In this document: positions 18,669 to 26,734 of the stretch, piece after piece
Layout of the letters: every line of letters starts with the position of its first letter
How positions within the stretch are numbered: position 1 is the first letter of the stretch
Origin: JAKAGZ01 sp963783855
GTDB taxonomy: Bacteria > Bacteroidota > Ignavibacteria > Ignavibacteriales > Ignavibacteriaceae
Direction of reading: 5' to 3'
DNA length: 64,000 nucleotides
Assembly: GCA_963783855.1 (NCBI GenBank)
Contig: CAWAPE010000004.1
Coordinates: 186,001-250,000 of the forward strand
Notes under the pieces: model-generated
Seen by the model: the letters and a program-made list of their open reading frames with translations, nothing else
What the model was told of the DNA's origin: nothing
Database searches by the model: none
Program-made: the position numbers and the translations under genes

Positions 18669-18853
18669 ATTGCTGCAATTATTGTATTTATGATAGTAAA
18701 ATGGTTTGTAAATGGAAACCCTAGATTAGCAATATCTTTATGAACTAAGGGCAGACAACATTACTGCAAGATTTATTAAAATAATTTTAGTTGTTCTATT
18801 TTGGGAAATAATCTAAAAGAAAATTTAGCTTAGCTAATTTTTCAGGAGGTTAA

Positions 18854-19192
18854 ATGGAAGGCTTTGAGAAAAGTATATTTAAAGATGTCGTTGTCGAAAC
18901 TGTAAATCTTGCTCGTGCAACATATGAGGAGGCAGGAATGTTGAAAAATATTCTTAACGATGATATAGAAAAGGGATTTCAGAAAATAATAATTGATTTA
19001 GCACAGTGCGATTTTATTGACTCAACATTTATAGGCGTATTGGTTGTTACCCTAAAAAAGGTTGCTGAAATTGGAGGTGAACTTCGTATAATAAAACCGG
19101 CCTTTTTCACAAACACTATATTAGCAACATCAGGAACTTTAGCTTATTTCAATGTCGTAGACAATATTGAAGAAGGGCTAAAAAGTTTCTGA
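18854..19192 (+). CDS. STAS-domain protein (anti-sigma factor antagonist-like), paralogue 1
   Basis: 112 residues, a single STAS domain. The phospho-acceptor Ser57 sits in the FIDSTFIGVLVV loop, the position phosphorylated in SpoIIAA/RsbV. Such proteins bind anti-sigma kinases or other partners depending on phosphorylation. A strong ribosome-binding site AGGAGG precedes the ATG. It is one of three close paralogues on this strand (with 20937 and 21453); no RsbW-type kinase, PP2C phosphatase or sigma factor is nearby. The target is therefore unknown. Confidence 0.88.
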   Translation: MEGFEKSIFKDVVVETVNLARATYEEAGMLKNILNDDIEKGFQKIIIDLAQCDFIDSTFIGVLVVTLKKVAEIGGELRIIKPAFFTNTILATSGTLAYFNVVDNIEEGLKSF

Positions 19193-19310
19193 TTTGGGGA
19201 AATTCAAAATACTAAGCTGTTAAAAAAACGCCTTCTTTACAATGAATAGCCTAATACATTTAAAAGGATATTGAAAGTCCATCCTTATTTATTTTAAACA
19301 AATAATTGTT

Positions 19311-19368
19311 GGATTATTGCTATAATCCAGTGCCCAAGATTGCACAGGCGACGATAGCTATAGTTTAT
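19311..19368. repeat. Dispersed repeat, copy 2 of 2
   Basis: Matches 18411-18468 at a 900-base offset, including the TATAATCCAGTGCC core. It probably marks a past duplication of the first STAS gene's upstream DNA; what follows now is the lipoprotein gene. Confidence 0.65.
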
Positions 19369-19495
19369 GGTTGATACCAAAATGTCTTGTAATAATACAT
19401 TAACAGTCAGTGTAAATTTTTATGGGAAATTATAACAAATTTATACAATACATTTTAGAATATTTATCAGGGATTGTGTTTTTATTTTTAGAATT

Positions 19496-19525
19496 AAAAA
19501 AGGCTTGATATAGCCAAGCCTTTTT
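19496..19525 (-). terminator. Rho-independent terminator of the lipoprotein gene
   Basis: AAAAAAGGCTTG/CAAGCCTTTTT arms around a short loop; symmetrical, so it works in both directions. It lies 20 bases after the lipoprotein stop. Confidence 0.8.
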
Positions 19526-19544
19526 AATATAATATTCTGAAAAA

Positions 19545-20357
19545 TTATTTATGGGTAAGTATTATAGTTCCCAGATTTGTAGTGCCGGATGCAGTAACAG
19601 CAATATTAGTAATTGTTGAATCACGGTATATTAAAGTATCCTTTGGCGCTATGACAACATCATATGTACCTGGAGGCAAATACAATAATTTGAATCCGCC
19701 CGTTATATCCGTTGAAGAAGAGGAGGAATCTGTTCCCGTTATTGCCCATACATTTGTTGATACGCTGTCAGGTGAAACAGTACCGGAAATTATTCCGGTT
19801 GTTGCGTTGGCTGCAGTTCTAATAACCGGCTTAAGTATATATTTAGGATTAGTTGGTGACCCTGTCTTTACAATTGATTTGTTTGCATCAAAGTCTATTG
19901 TAAGATTATAAGTAAACCCTGCCTGTATATTTGCATGGATGTTAAGTTTTACCCCGCTTTGACTGCCGCTAGGGGTTTTGAGGTTATAGGTTTGTCCATT
20001 TGAAACTATATTACTTCCACTACCAATATATAATCTGATTTGTGAATAATTTCCTGCAGGTAATGTGTCCTGCCCTATTACAGCATTAGCGCCATTCACA
20101 AGAGTTAATAAATCATAAGTGGCTGGAATATTATTAAGTGTGTACCAACCACTGGTACTGTCGCCAGTGGATATATGTGCCTGTACGCTATCGACAACTA
20201 TGTTAACCTGAGAATAGTTTGCGGGGCTATCTATCATCGTTATTTTCAAAATTCCAGTGCTTCCTGAAGATGTAACAGGATTGTTGCTATCTGAACATCC
20301 GAAGAATAGAACAGAAATCCCCATCAATACTATCATTTTATATACTAATTTCTTCAT
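19545..20357 (-). CDS. DUF4382-type lipoprotein with C-terminal carboxypeptidase-regulatory-like domain
   Basis: 270 residues. A lipoprotein signal ends LFFGC with the lipidated Cys at 21, so it is anchored in the envelope. A DUF4382-like beta-rich domain (about 36-185) begins GILKITMIDSPANYSQV and ends YILKPVIR. A short Ig-like/regulatory domain (about 190-265) carries GTVSP and LPPGTYDVVI words. No enzyme motif is seen; a surface-binding or structural role is possible but not shown. It lies against the direction of the surrounding STAS genes and has its own terminator, so it is a separate transcription unit. Confidence 0.8.
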   Translation of the reverse strand: MKKLVYKMIVLMGISVLFFGCSDSNNPVTSSGSTGILKITMIDSPANYSQVNIVVDSVQAHISTGDSTSGWYTLNNIPATYDLLTLVNGANAVIGQDTLPAGNYSQIRLYIGSGSNIVSNGQTYNLKTPSGSQSGVKLNIHANIQAGFTYNLTIDFDANKSIVKTGSPTNPKYILKPVIRTAANATTGIISGTVSPDSVSTNVWAITGTDSSSSSTDITGGFKLLYLPPGTYDVVIAPKDTLIYRDSTITNIAVTASGTTNLGTIILTHK

Positions 20358-20936
20358 AAATCTAGCCTTATTTAATTTATATTATTCTCCAAAGGTTAAG
20401 GAATCAATAACCAGGCCACAAAAGTCTTTTCCATAAAATCCGTTTTTTTAGGTAATTGCAATATATTAAGTTAAGTTCAGAAAAAGAGAGTATAATTATG
20501 ATACATAGTGTGCAAATTTTTCACATTAATGTGAAGTAAGAATTAACAAAATATTTGTAATCTTTCTAAGACTTACTTAATTGACAAATCAAATACAATT
20601 ACTTAGGTTTCATTCGAATAATTTCATCTACGCAATCTTAACTATTATTTTGCTCTGCGTACCAACAATTATCACGACCTCGCACAAATTTTCTGTTTGA
20701 TAAAATTACCGGAATATATTCATTATTTTGGAAAGATCTTTTTTTAATCTTATTACAAGGATGTTTATTGAACGGATTTTACCGATCTCCCATAGTTATA
20801 TTGAAAAGGCAATTCACTACCTTAATTGGGAGAAGGGCATCGATTTTTTTAATCGGTATAAATTCTCATTAGTTGCACTATTTCGGAAAATAATCTAAAA
20901 TAATATTTAGGTTTGCTAATCTTTCAGGAGAGTAAA
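20358..20936. other. Non-coding spacer between the lipoprotein and second STAS genes
   Basis: 579 AT-rich bases with divergent transcription on either side. The final 120 bases (from about 20815) are repeated before the third STAS gene at about a 516-518-base offset. An imperfect inverted pair (ATCGAT...ATCGGT) lies near 20840. No gene seen. Confidence 0.5.
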
Positions 20937-21290
20937 ATGGAAAACTTTGAAAAAAATGTAATTGCAGATGTCGCTGTCGAAACAGTAAACCTCACTCGTG
21001 CGACCTTTGAAGAGGCAGGAATACTGAAAAAAATTCTTGACAATGATATAGAACAGGGATTTCAGAAAATAATAATTGATTTGACACAGTGCGAATTTAT
21101 AGACTCAACTTTTATAGGAGTACTGGTTGTTACCCTAAAAGAGATTGCTAAAATTGGAGGTGAAATTCGCATAATAAAGCCGACTTCTAACGCAAACACA
21201 ATATTGACGCAATCAGGAACTTTAGATTATTTCAACGTCGTAGGCAGTGTTGAAGATGGTGTAAAAAGTTTCCGATCGGAGGAAATTTAG
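20937..21290 (+). CDS. STAS-domain protein (anti-sigma factor antagonist-like), paralogue 2
   Basis: 117 residues, one STAS domain with Ser57 in FIDSTFIG. I chose the ATG at 20937 because AGGAG lies seven bases before it and it aligns with the other two copies; an upstream TTG at 20913 would add eight residues through the ribosome-binding site. The C-terminus is five residues longer than in its siblings (RSEEI). It lies 162 bases before the third copy and probably arose with it by tandem duplication. Confidence 0.88.
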   Translation: MENFEKNVIADVAVETVNLTRATFEEAGILKKILDNDIEQGFQKIIIDLTQCEFIDSTFIGVLVVTLKEIAKIGGEIRIIKPTSNANTILTQSGTLDYFNVVGSVEDGVKSFRSEEI

Positions 21291-21452
21291 AAAAACAGGA
21301 GAAAAAAACCGTTTTCATTAAAAAGGTAGTTTCACTTCTCCAATTGGAAGAAGGGTCATTGATTTATTAACTTTTAGATCTGATTAGATTTACTAATCTG
21401 AATAATCATCTAAAAGGATATTTTTGCTTAGCTAACTATTCAGGGAACTAAA

Positions 21453-21791
21453 ATGGAAGACTTTGAAAAAAATACAGTTGAAGATGTCACCATCGAAACT
21501 GTAAATCTCACTCGTGCAACCTATAAGGAAGCAGAAATGCTGAGAAATATTCTTAATGATGATATTGAAAGGGGATTTCAGAAAATAATAATTGATTTAA
21601 CACAGTGCGAGTTTATTGACTCAACATTTATCGGAGTATTGGTTGTTACCCTAAAAAAGGTTGCTAAAATTGGAGGTGAACTTCGCATAGTAAAACCGGC
21701 CTCTATCGCACACACAGTATTGGCTTTATCAGGCACTTTAGAATATTTCAATGTGGTGGGCAGTGTAGAAGAGGGTATAAAGAGTTTCTAA
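21453..21791 (+). CDS. STAS-domain protein (anti-sigma factor antagonist-like), paralogue 3
   Basis: 112 residues, one STAS domain with Ser57 in FIDSTFIG. Very close to the other copies; the block from the conserved LTQCEFIDS to VKPAS is nearly invariant, while the N-terminal 30 residues and the segment after KPA vary. The leader and ribosome-binding site (CAGGGAACTAAA) resemble those of the other two. It is followed by the terminator and tRNA-Val on the other strand. Confidence 0.88.
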   Translation: MEDFEKNTVEDVTIETVNLTRATYKEAEMLRNILNDDIERGFQKIIIDLTQCEFIDSTFIGVLVVTLKKVAKIGGELRIVKPASIAHTVLALSGTLEYFNVVGSVEEGIKSF

Positions 21792-21881
21792 TTTGGGGAA
21801 ATTCAAAATAACTAGTTGTAAAAAGCCGCATTCTTTAAAAAGAACATTTAAAACCCATCCTGATTTATATTAAAAATAAAA

Positions 21882-21908
21882 ATCCTCAACTCATTATAAG
21901 TCAAGGAT
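21882..21908 (-). terminator. Rho-independent terminator of tRNA-Val
   Basis: On the minus strand ATCCTTGAC...GTTGAGGAT (nine pairs including two G-T), then TTTTTATTTTT. It lies immediately after the CCA end of tRNA-Val. Confidence 0.8.
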
Positions 21909-21912
21909 CTAA

Positions 21913-21990
21913 TGGTGGGGGCTAATGGATTCGAACCAATGACCCCCTGCTTGTAAGGCAGGTGCTCTAAACCAGCTGAGCTAAGCCCCC
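21913..21990 (-). tRNA. tRNA-Val (anticodon TAC), CCA encoded
   Basis: Acceptor GGGGGCT/AGCCCCC, D-arm TAGCTCAGCTGGTTTAGAGC, anticodon stem CCTGC/GCAGG with loop CTTACAA (anticodon TAC), T-arm with TTCGAAT, discriminator A and encoded CCA. A decayed copy of its 3' half lies 3.8 kb away in the same orientation. The reading frame crossing this gene (21848-22033) is not a protein. Confidence 0.96.
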
Positions 21991-22085
21991 GTTCAATTCT
22001 CCATACAAGAATTGCTGTCAAAAAGAGTATCAAATATATAGTTTGGGAAAAGTAAAATCAACTATATGTGAAAGGAAAATTCAGC

Positions 22086-23183
22086 TTAAACGCCAAAAGA
22101 TATTCCGACAGCTTTGGCAGCTGTTACTGCCTGAGTAGTCGATTTTACCAATTTCTGCCTGGCAATCGCATCTTCAATTTTTACATTTTTAACTTCGTTT
22201 CCTTTCAAAGCCACCATTCTACCAAATTTTTTCTTTGAAACCAGATCTATTGCGAAAGCACCAAATTTAGTTGCTAAAATCCGATCGAAAGGTGTTGGAC
22301 TGCCGCCTCGTTGTAAATGTCCCAGCACAGTAACCCGGGTCTCTCTTCCGGTATTTTCCTGTATTTTTTTTGCAACAACTTCACCGATTCCACCAAGTTG
22401 CACAGGATCATGTCGGCGAATATCTTTTGCTTTTACTACCATTTCTCCATCCTTGGGCTTTGCGCCTTCAGCAACACAAACCAGACTGAATTTTTTACCC
22501 ATTAGTTCACGCTTACGAATTTTATCATAAACTTTTTCCCAGGAAAAAGGAAACTCAGGAATTAGAATTATATCTGCACCGCCTGCAAGTCCGCCGTTAA
22601 GAGCTATCCAACCTGCATATCTTCCCATCACTTCCACAACAATAACTCTATGATGTGATGACGCGGTTGTATGCAGCCTGTCCAGGGCTTCCATCACCAC
22701 ATATATGGCTGAATCATGTCCAAAGGTTATGTCCGTAGCATCAAGATCATTATCAATTGTTTTTGGTACCCCTACTATATTCATTCCCAACTTGCCAAGC
22801 TTATTACAGATATGCATTGTACCATCACCACCAATTGCAATTAATGCATCAAGGTTCCAGGCATCATAATTTTTTAGAGCTTCCTGAGCCATGTTCCCAA
22901 TTGTTATTTTTCCATTCTTTTCAACTGGCCAGTGAAACGGGTCCCCCTTATTAGAAGAGCCTAAAATTGTTCCGCCACGGGAAAGTATTCCAGATACATC
23001 CTGATCACGAAGTTCAACCGCTTTACCTTCAACAAGGCCTTCAAAACCATCCAGTATTCCATAAACTGTCATTCCGTAGTCTTGGGCAGGTTTTGTAACT
23101 CCCCTGATAACAGCATTCAACCCGGGACAATCTCCCCCCCCGGTTAATAAACCAATTCTTTTTATTTTTTTAGTCGTTGCCAT
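22086..23183 (-). CDS. pfkA: 6-phosphofructokinase, group with mixed ATP/PPi signature
   Basis: 365 residues, full length. The nucleotide loop GGGDCPGLN is at the N-terminus, GGDGT at 118-122, PKTIDND with Lys141, and the substrate motif MGRYAGWIAL. The enzyme phosphorylates fructose 6-phosphate in glycolysis. Family knowledge: Gly at the position of E. coli Gly104 (here Gly121) goes with ATP use, while Lys at the position of Gly124 (here Lys141) is usual in PPi enzymes; the Gly/Lys pair occurs in ATP-dependent enzymes of the mixed group. It is nine bases after rnhC on the same strand and likely co-transcribed. Confidence 0.94.
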   Translation of the reverse strand: MATTKKIKRIGLLTGGGDCPGLNAVIRGVTKPAQDYGMTVYGILDGFEGLVEGKAVELRDQDVSGILSRGGTILGSSNKGDPFHWPVEKNGKITIGNMAQEALKNYDAWNLDALIAIGGDGTMHICNKLGKLGMNIVGVPKTIDNDLDATDITFGHDSAIYVVMEALDRLHTTASSHHRVIVVEVMGRYAGWIALNGGLAGGADIILIPEFPFSWEKVYDKIRKRELMGKKFSLVCVAEGAKPKDGEMVVKAKDIRRHDPVQLGGIGEVVAKKIQENTGRETRVTVLGHLQRGGSPTPFDRILATKFGAFAIDLVSKKKFGRMVALKGNEVKNVKIEDAIARQKLVKSTTQAVTAAKAVGISFGV

Positions 23184-23192
23184 AATTTTGTT

Positions 23193-24107
23193 TTATAAAT
23201 TTATTTTTTTAGTTGTCTTAAAATGCAATTTCACTAAATTAAGCAAAAATTCTCTGCCAAACTTATTTTTAAGATCAACTGCTTTTTGCTCTACAGCGGT
23301 TGAAGCACCTTTTGGCAGCTGAACTTTTAATTCTTTGTTTTTTTTCTCAAACCACTTATTAAACTTATCCCGGGCAAGAATTGATGCCGCCGCCACGGCA
23401 GTAAATCTTTCAGCTTTTGTTACCTGGATGAGATTTAAATTTTTGCCCTCTTTCTGCAATGAATCTATGATATATTTTTCGTTTCCAAATTTATCGCTAA
23501 TAGCTTCGGTAGCAGGAAATTTTTCCAGAATATTTTCGAGTACCTTTGCGTGTGCCCAGCCGAGAAGTTTATTGACATTTTTGAAATCTAGATAAAGTTC
23601 ATTGTACTTTTCAGGCGTGATCATAATGATATTGTATGCATCACCTATTATTTTTTTTATTTCAGTTGCTGTCTCTCTTATAGCGGTTTCATTCAGATCT
23701 TTACTATCTCTTACTCCTGCAATTCTTAGCTTACGAATAGTTTCAGCATTAACAAACACACCTGCAATTATCAGCGGACCAAAATAATCACCTTTGCCCG
23801 ATTCATCTGTCCCGATGTAAATTTCAGGTTCCTTAACATCAGCAATTTCATTTGAGAATAAATCTTCCCCAAATACCAGTTCCCTTAATTTTTTATATAG
23901 GCCTGATTCTTTATTCCCTTGTAAAACAACTTTGTTCCCTTTCTTACCGAAATACACCTGTAATTTAACTTTATCATTGCCATCACTTACTACAGATTCA
24001 TAATTATAGACGGCTTTGGAAATCGTGGAAAAAGAAAGTCCGTAACTCTCCGCTGCTTTTAAATGTTTATTTATTATTGATTCTGCTTTTTGTTGAATTA
24101 AGTTCAC
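23193..24107 (-). CDS. rnhC: Ribonuclease HIII
   Basis: 304 residues. An N-terminal TBP-like substrate-binding domain (about 1-85) precedes the RNase H fold beginning TDESGKGDYFGP near 97, with catalytic Asp and Glu in DES. The conserved AASILARD segment is also visible. It removes RNA from RNA/DNA hybrids. I take the GTG at 24105-24107 as the start (reads MNLIQQKAES); the ribosome-binding site is weak. It follows the kinase gene by 22 bases and precedes pfkA by nine, so the three may form one transcript. Confidence 0.93.
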   Translation of the reverse strand: MNLIQQKAESIINKHLKAAESYGLSFSTISKAVYNYESVVSDGNDKVKLQVYFGKKGNKVVLQGNKESGLYKKLRELVFGEDLFSNEIADVKEPEIYIGTDESGKGDYFGPLIIAGVFVNAETIRKLRIAGVRDSKDLNETAIRETATEIKKIIGDAYNIIMITPEKYNELYLDFKNVNKLLGWAHAKVLENILEKFPATEAISDKFGNEKYIIDSLQKEGKNLNLIQVTKAERFTAVAAASILARDKFNKWFEKKNKELKVQLPKGASTAVEQKAVDLKNKFGREFLLNLVKLHFKTTKKINL

Positions 24108-24129
24108 GGGTGATTTTCAGGGGAAATTA

Positions 24130-26160
24130 TTATTTGGACTGAGGGACTGTAAATGTAAATGTGCTGCCAGCATTTAGTTTACTTTTAATTTCCAGCGTGC
24201 CTCCATTTTTAGCTATAAATTCTTTGACTAATGGAAGTCCCAGTCCGGTACCAATTTCTTTATCAGTACCCGGTGTTGTATAATAATTGCCCTCTAGAAT
24301 TTTTGATAAATCAGATGTGCTGATGCCTACACCGCTATCAGCAATTTCAATTTTAAGAAAGGTTTTATTATCTATATTAATGCTGGAAGCTTTAATACTG
24401 ATATCACCGTTTTTGTAGGTGAATTTTATTGCATTTGAAATCAGGTTCTGTAAAATGGATGACATCATATCTTCATCCACATACATATTCATACCTTCAG
24501 GAATTTCTTCGGAAATATTTAGTTTCTTCTTAACAATATTGCCCTTTAGAAGTTTTAATACATTACTAACCATAAACTTCAGATCAATTTTTACAGGCGT
24601 ATATTCAATTTTACCCATCTGGAAGCGGGAAAACTGCAATAAATTATTAGTAATGCTATACAGATTTTTTGAAGAATCGTAAATAGCACGAATATATTCT
24701 TTAATTTCTTCCGTTGTAAGCGATTCAAATTCAGATGTGAGGATTTCTGAAAATCCAAGCAGCGAATTAAACGGGCTTCTTAAATCGTGAGAAATCAGTG
24801 AGAATAATTTATCCTTCGAGCTATTCATTTTCTCTAACTTTTTAATAAGCTGGCTTCTGTCCTCTTCCAGTCTTTTTCTTTCAATAGCTCTAGATATTGA
24901 ATAAGCAATTACTTCAAGAATTTTTTGTTCTTTTTCGGTATAGGTATTTTCATTTTCATAATCCTGTACAGCAAGCACGCCAATTGTGAAATCTCCAATT
25001 TTCAGAGGTATCCCCAGCCAAATTGCAGATTGTGTACCTATAATTTCAGTCTTTTGCTCTCCTATAAGTTCATCATCTTTTGCTTTATTAATCAAAGCTG
25101 ATTTACCACTACTCAATACAAATTCAGTAAGTCCGTTTCCAAATTTTTTAGGGGGGAATTTAGGATCAAACTTATCTACTGTATAAGGGAAGGAAATCAT
25201 CTCGGTAGTTTTATCATAGAGTGCGATATAGAAGTTTTCAGCTTTCATCAGTTTGGAAATTTCAGTGTGGATATAATTGAAAAAGTCATCCAGTTTTGAA
25301 TCATTATTGGATGCCTGGAGAATACTTGAAATAACCTGCTGAACTTTTCCCTCATTAATCTTATCAGTAATGTCTTCTCCTGAACTCAGCAAAAACAACA
25401 GATTTCCATCTTCATCGCGGTAGGGCTTATTATGCCATCCAATTTCTCTTAGTTCTCCGGATTTTGTTAGGATCGCATTTTCAAAATAGGAGTACTTTTG
25501 CTCATTGCCTTCAAAAATTCCTGCTGATACTTCTTCAACATTTTTTTTTGCCTTGTTCGGTACAAAATTTTCTATCCAGTTTTTGCCGATTATTTCTTCT
25601 TTTTCATATCCCAAAACCTCACACGCTTTGCGATTCACAAGCTCAACATTTCCATCTTTATTCAAAACAAGTATAATTACTTCTGCCAATTCAATTATTG
25701 CATTCAGCCTTTCCTTTTCCTGCAGAATTGAAATAAGATAATTGTTAAGTGAAGTAACATCCTTCATAAATCCGCTAACTGATTCTGCATTACCATTTCC
25801 CCCGGGTTCTCTAAAAGCATAATTTTCGATCAATTTCCATTTCCCGGTTTTTGTTTCAATCCAGTATCGCGAATAATAATTCTTCTTTTTTAATATCTCA
25901 CTCTTTGACTCCATATCTGTAGATTCTTCAAAATCATTCGATATTTCTTTATGGATTGCCCTGTCGAACCCGAATTCCTTAAGTTCATCCCTCGAATATC
26001 CTGTCAGATCTTCAATGGCCGGACTAAAATAAGAATACTTTAATGATGATTGGTTGAATTTATAATAAACGGCATGAGACTTTGAGAGAAGTAGATTCTT
26101 GTTCCTTTCAATATCGAGGAAAACATCTTTGTATGGTGTACTGTAATTGTTCTTCTTCAT
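24130..26160 (-). CDS. PAS-PAS-GAF sensor histidine kinase
   Basis: 676 residues, apparently soluble. Two PAS modules (about 20-140 and 145-270), a GAF domain (about 290-440), HisKA with His458 in LISHDLRSPF, and HATPase_c (NLISNAIKF, DSGVGIS, GTGLGL). The GAF and kinase parts are close to the kinase at 3547-5136, with one extra PAS at the front. No receiver or adjacent regulator is seen. It begins 350 bases from the divergent feoA gene. Confidence 0.92.
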   Translation of the reverse strand: MKKNNYSTPYKDVFLDIERNKNLLLSKSHAVYYKFNQSSLKYSYFSPAIEDLTGYSRDELKEFGFDRAIHKEISNDFEESTDMESKSEILKKKNYYSRYWIETKTGKWKLIENYAFREPGGNGNAESVSGFMKDVTSLNNYLISILQEKERLNAIIELAEVIILVLNKDGNVELVNRKACEVLGYEKEEIIGKNWIENFVPNKAKKNVEEVSAGIFEGNEQKYSYFENAILTKSGELREIGWHNKPYRDEDGNLLFLLSSGEDITDKINEGKVQQVISSILQASNNDSKLDDFFNYIHTEISKLMKAENFYIALYDKTTEMISFPYTVDKFDPKFPPKKFGNGLTEFVLSSGKSALINKAKDDELIGEQKTEIIGTQSAIWLGIPLKIGDFTIGVLAVQDYENENTYTEKEQKILEVIAYSISRAIERKRLEEDRSQLIKKLEKMNSSKDKLFSLISHDLRSPFNSLLGFSEILTSEFESLTTEEIKEYIRAIYDSSKNLYSITNNLLQFSRFQMGKIEYTPVKIDLKFMVSNVLKLLKGNIVKKKLNISEEIPEGMNMYVDEDMMSSILQNLISNAIKFTYKNGDISIKASSINIDNKTFLKIEIADSGVGISTSDLSKILEGNYYTTPGTDKEIGTGLGLPLVKEFIAKNGGTLEIKSKLNAGSTFTFTVPQSK

Positions 26161-26512
26161 TCTGTAATAATTGGGAATCCAGTTAAATGGGAGTAATTTT
26201 TTAACCTATAACGTTAAGATAACATATAGAACGCTCATTTTCAAAATATTTAAGTAAATTTATGTTACGCATATTTGGCAAAACATTGAAGGTTGCTTTC
26301 TTAAACCTTCAATGTTTCACGTAATTAAAACAGTGACCTTGAAGGATTATGCGTACGTGAGTAAGTAATTTAAACAAGCCGGGAAATAAAAATTAGTCAC
26401 CATAATTTTGTTCCGGGGAATTTAATTTTCCTTGACATTTGAAAGGAAGCTACCTATTTTTATATAGATTAAATCTTAATAGTGTGTACTTATTATTCAA
26501 CAGGACTTAACA
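26161..26512. promoter_or_regulatory. Divergent intergenic region (kinase / feoA)
   Basis: 352 bases. A nested inverted repeat has TACGCATA (26266-26273) and TATGCGTA (26348-26355) as outer arms. Its inner 14-base arms, 26282-26295 and 26305-26318, read AAACATTGAAGGTT and its complement. Nearer feoA is a good promoter (see 26432-26476). No small gene seen. Confidence 0.6.
26432..26476 (+). promoter_or_regulatory. feoAB promoter with overlapping palindrome
   Basis: TTGACA (26432-26437), 17-base spacer, TATTTT (26455-26460), then the palindrome AGATT-A-AATCT (26466-26476) right after the -10 box, about 37 bases before feoA. The placement fits an operator for an iron-dependent repressor such as the Fur encoded downstream, but the palindrome is short and not a clear Fur box. 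Confidence 0.45.
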
Positions 26513-26734
26513 ATGAAAACGGCTTCTCAATTACAGTACGGCGAAAAAGTAGAAATTGATAATATAGACTGCAACCATCCTTCATCAAGAAGAATTATAG
26601 AAATTGGTTTTACACCGGGGCAGGAAATAGAATTAATTAACAAATCCGTTTTTAACGATCCTCTTGCTTTTTCTGTTAGAGGAACTGTAATTGCTATAAG
26701 GAAAAATGAAGCAGATTGCATCCAGGTTAAATGA
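26513..26734 (+). CDS. feoA: FeoA family ferrous iron transport protein
   Basis: 73 residues, the usual size, an SH3-like fold. Conserved words: RRIIEIGFTPGQEIELINKS and DPLAFSVRGTVIAIRK. FeoA is a small cytoplasmic partner needed by FeoB for ferrous iron uptake. Its stop overlaps the FeoB start by four bases, so translation is coupled. Confidence 0.94.
   Translation: MKTASQLQYGEKVEIDNIDCNHPSSRRIIEIGFTPGQEIELINKSVFNDPLAFSVRGTVIAIRKNEADCIQVK

Larger units (their letters stand above)
18136..18853. other. Non-coding stretch before the first STAS gene
   Basis: About 700 bases with no gene. It holds a segment repeated 900 bases downstream (18411-18468), the word ACCGTTAACTCAATGAAACA (18549-18568) found again near 36950, and a nested inverted repeat (18629-18668). 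The last 60 bases resemble the DNA before the other two STAS genes. Otherwise AT-rich and featureless to my reading. Confidence 0.55.
19193..19544. other. Non-coding spacer with second repeat copy
   Basis: The first 80 bases resemble the DNA after the third STAS gene (TTTGGGGAAATTCAAAATA). Then comes the 19311-19368 repeat copy and the terminator of the lipoprotein gene. No gene seen. Confidence 0.55.

Noticed and set aside
18620..18670. Possible cyclic-di-GMP or other known riboswitch
   Set aside because: The conserved sequence words of GEMM and preQ1 classes are not present; kept only as an unassigned inverted repeat.
20913..20936. Upstream TTG start for the second STAS gene
   Set aside because: It would translate through the ribosome-binding site, and the ATG at 20937 aligns with both paralogues.
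21848..22033. Minus-strand reading frame of 61 codons
   Set aside because: It covers the intact tRNA-Val and its terminator.
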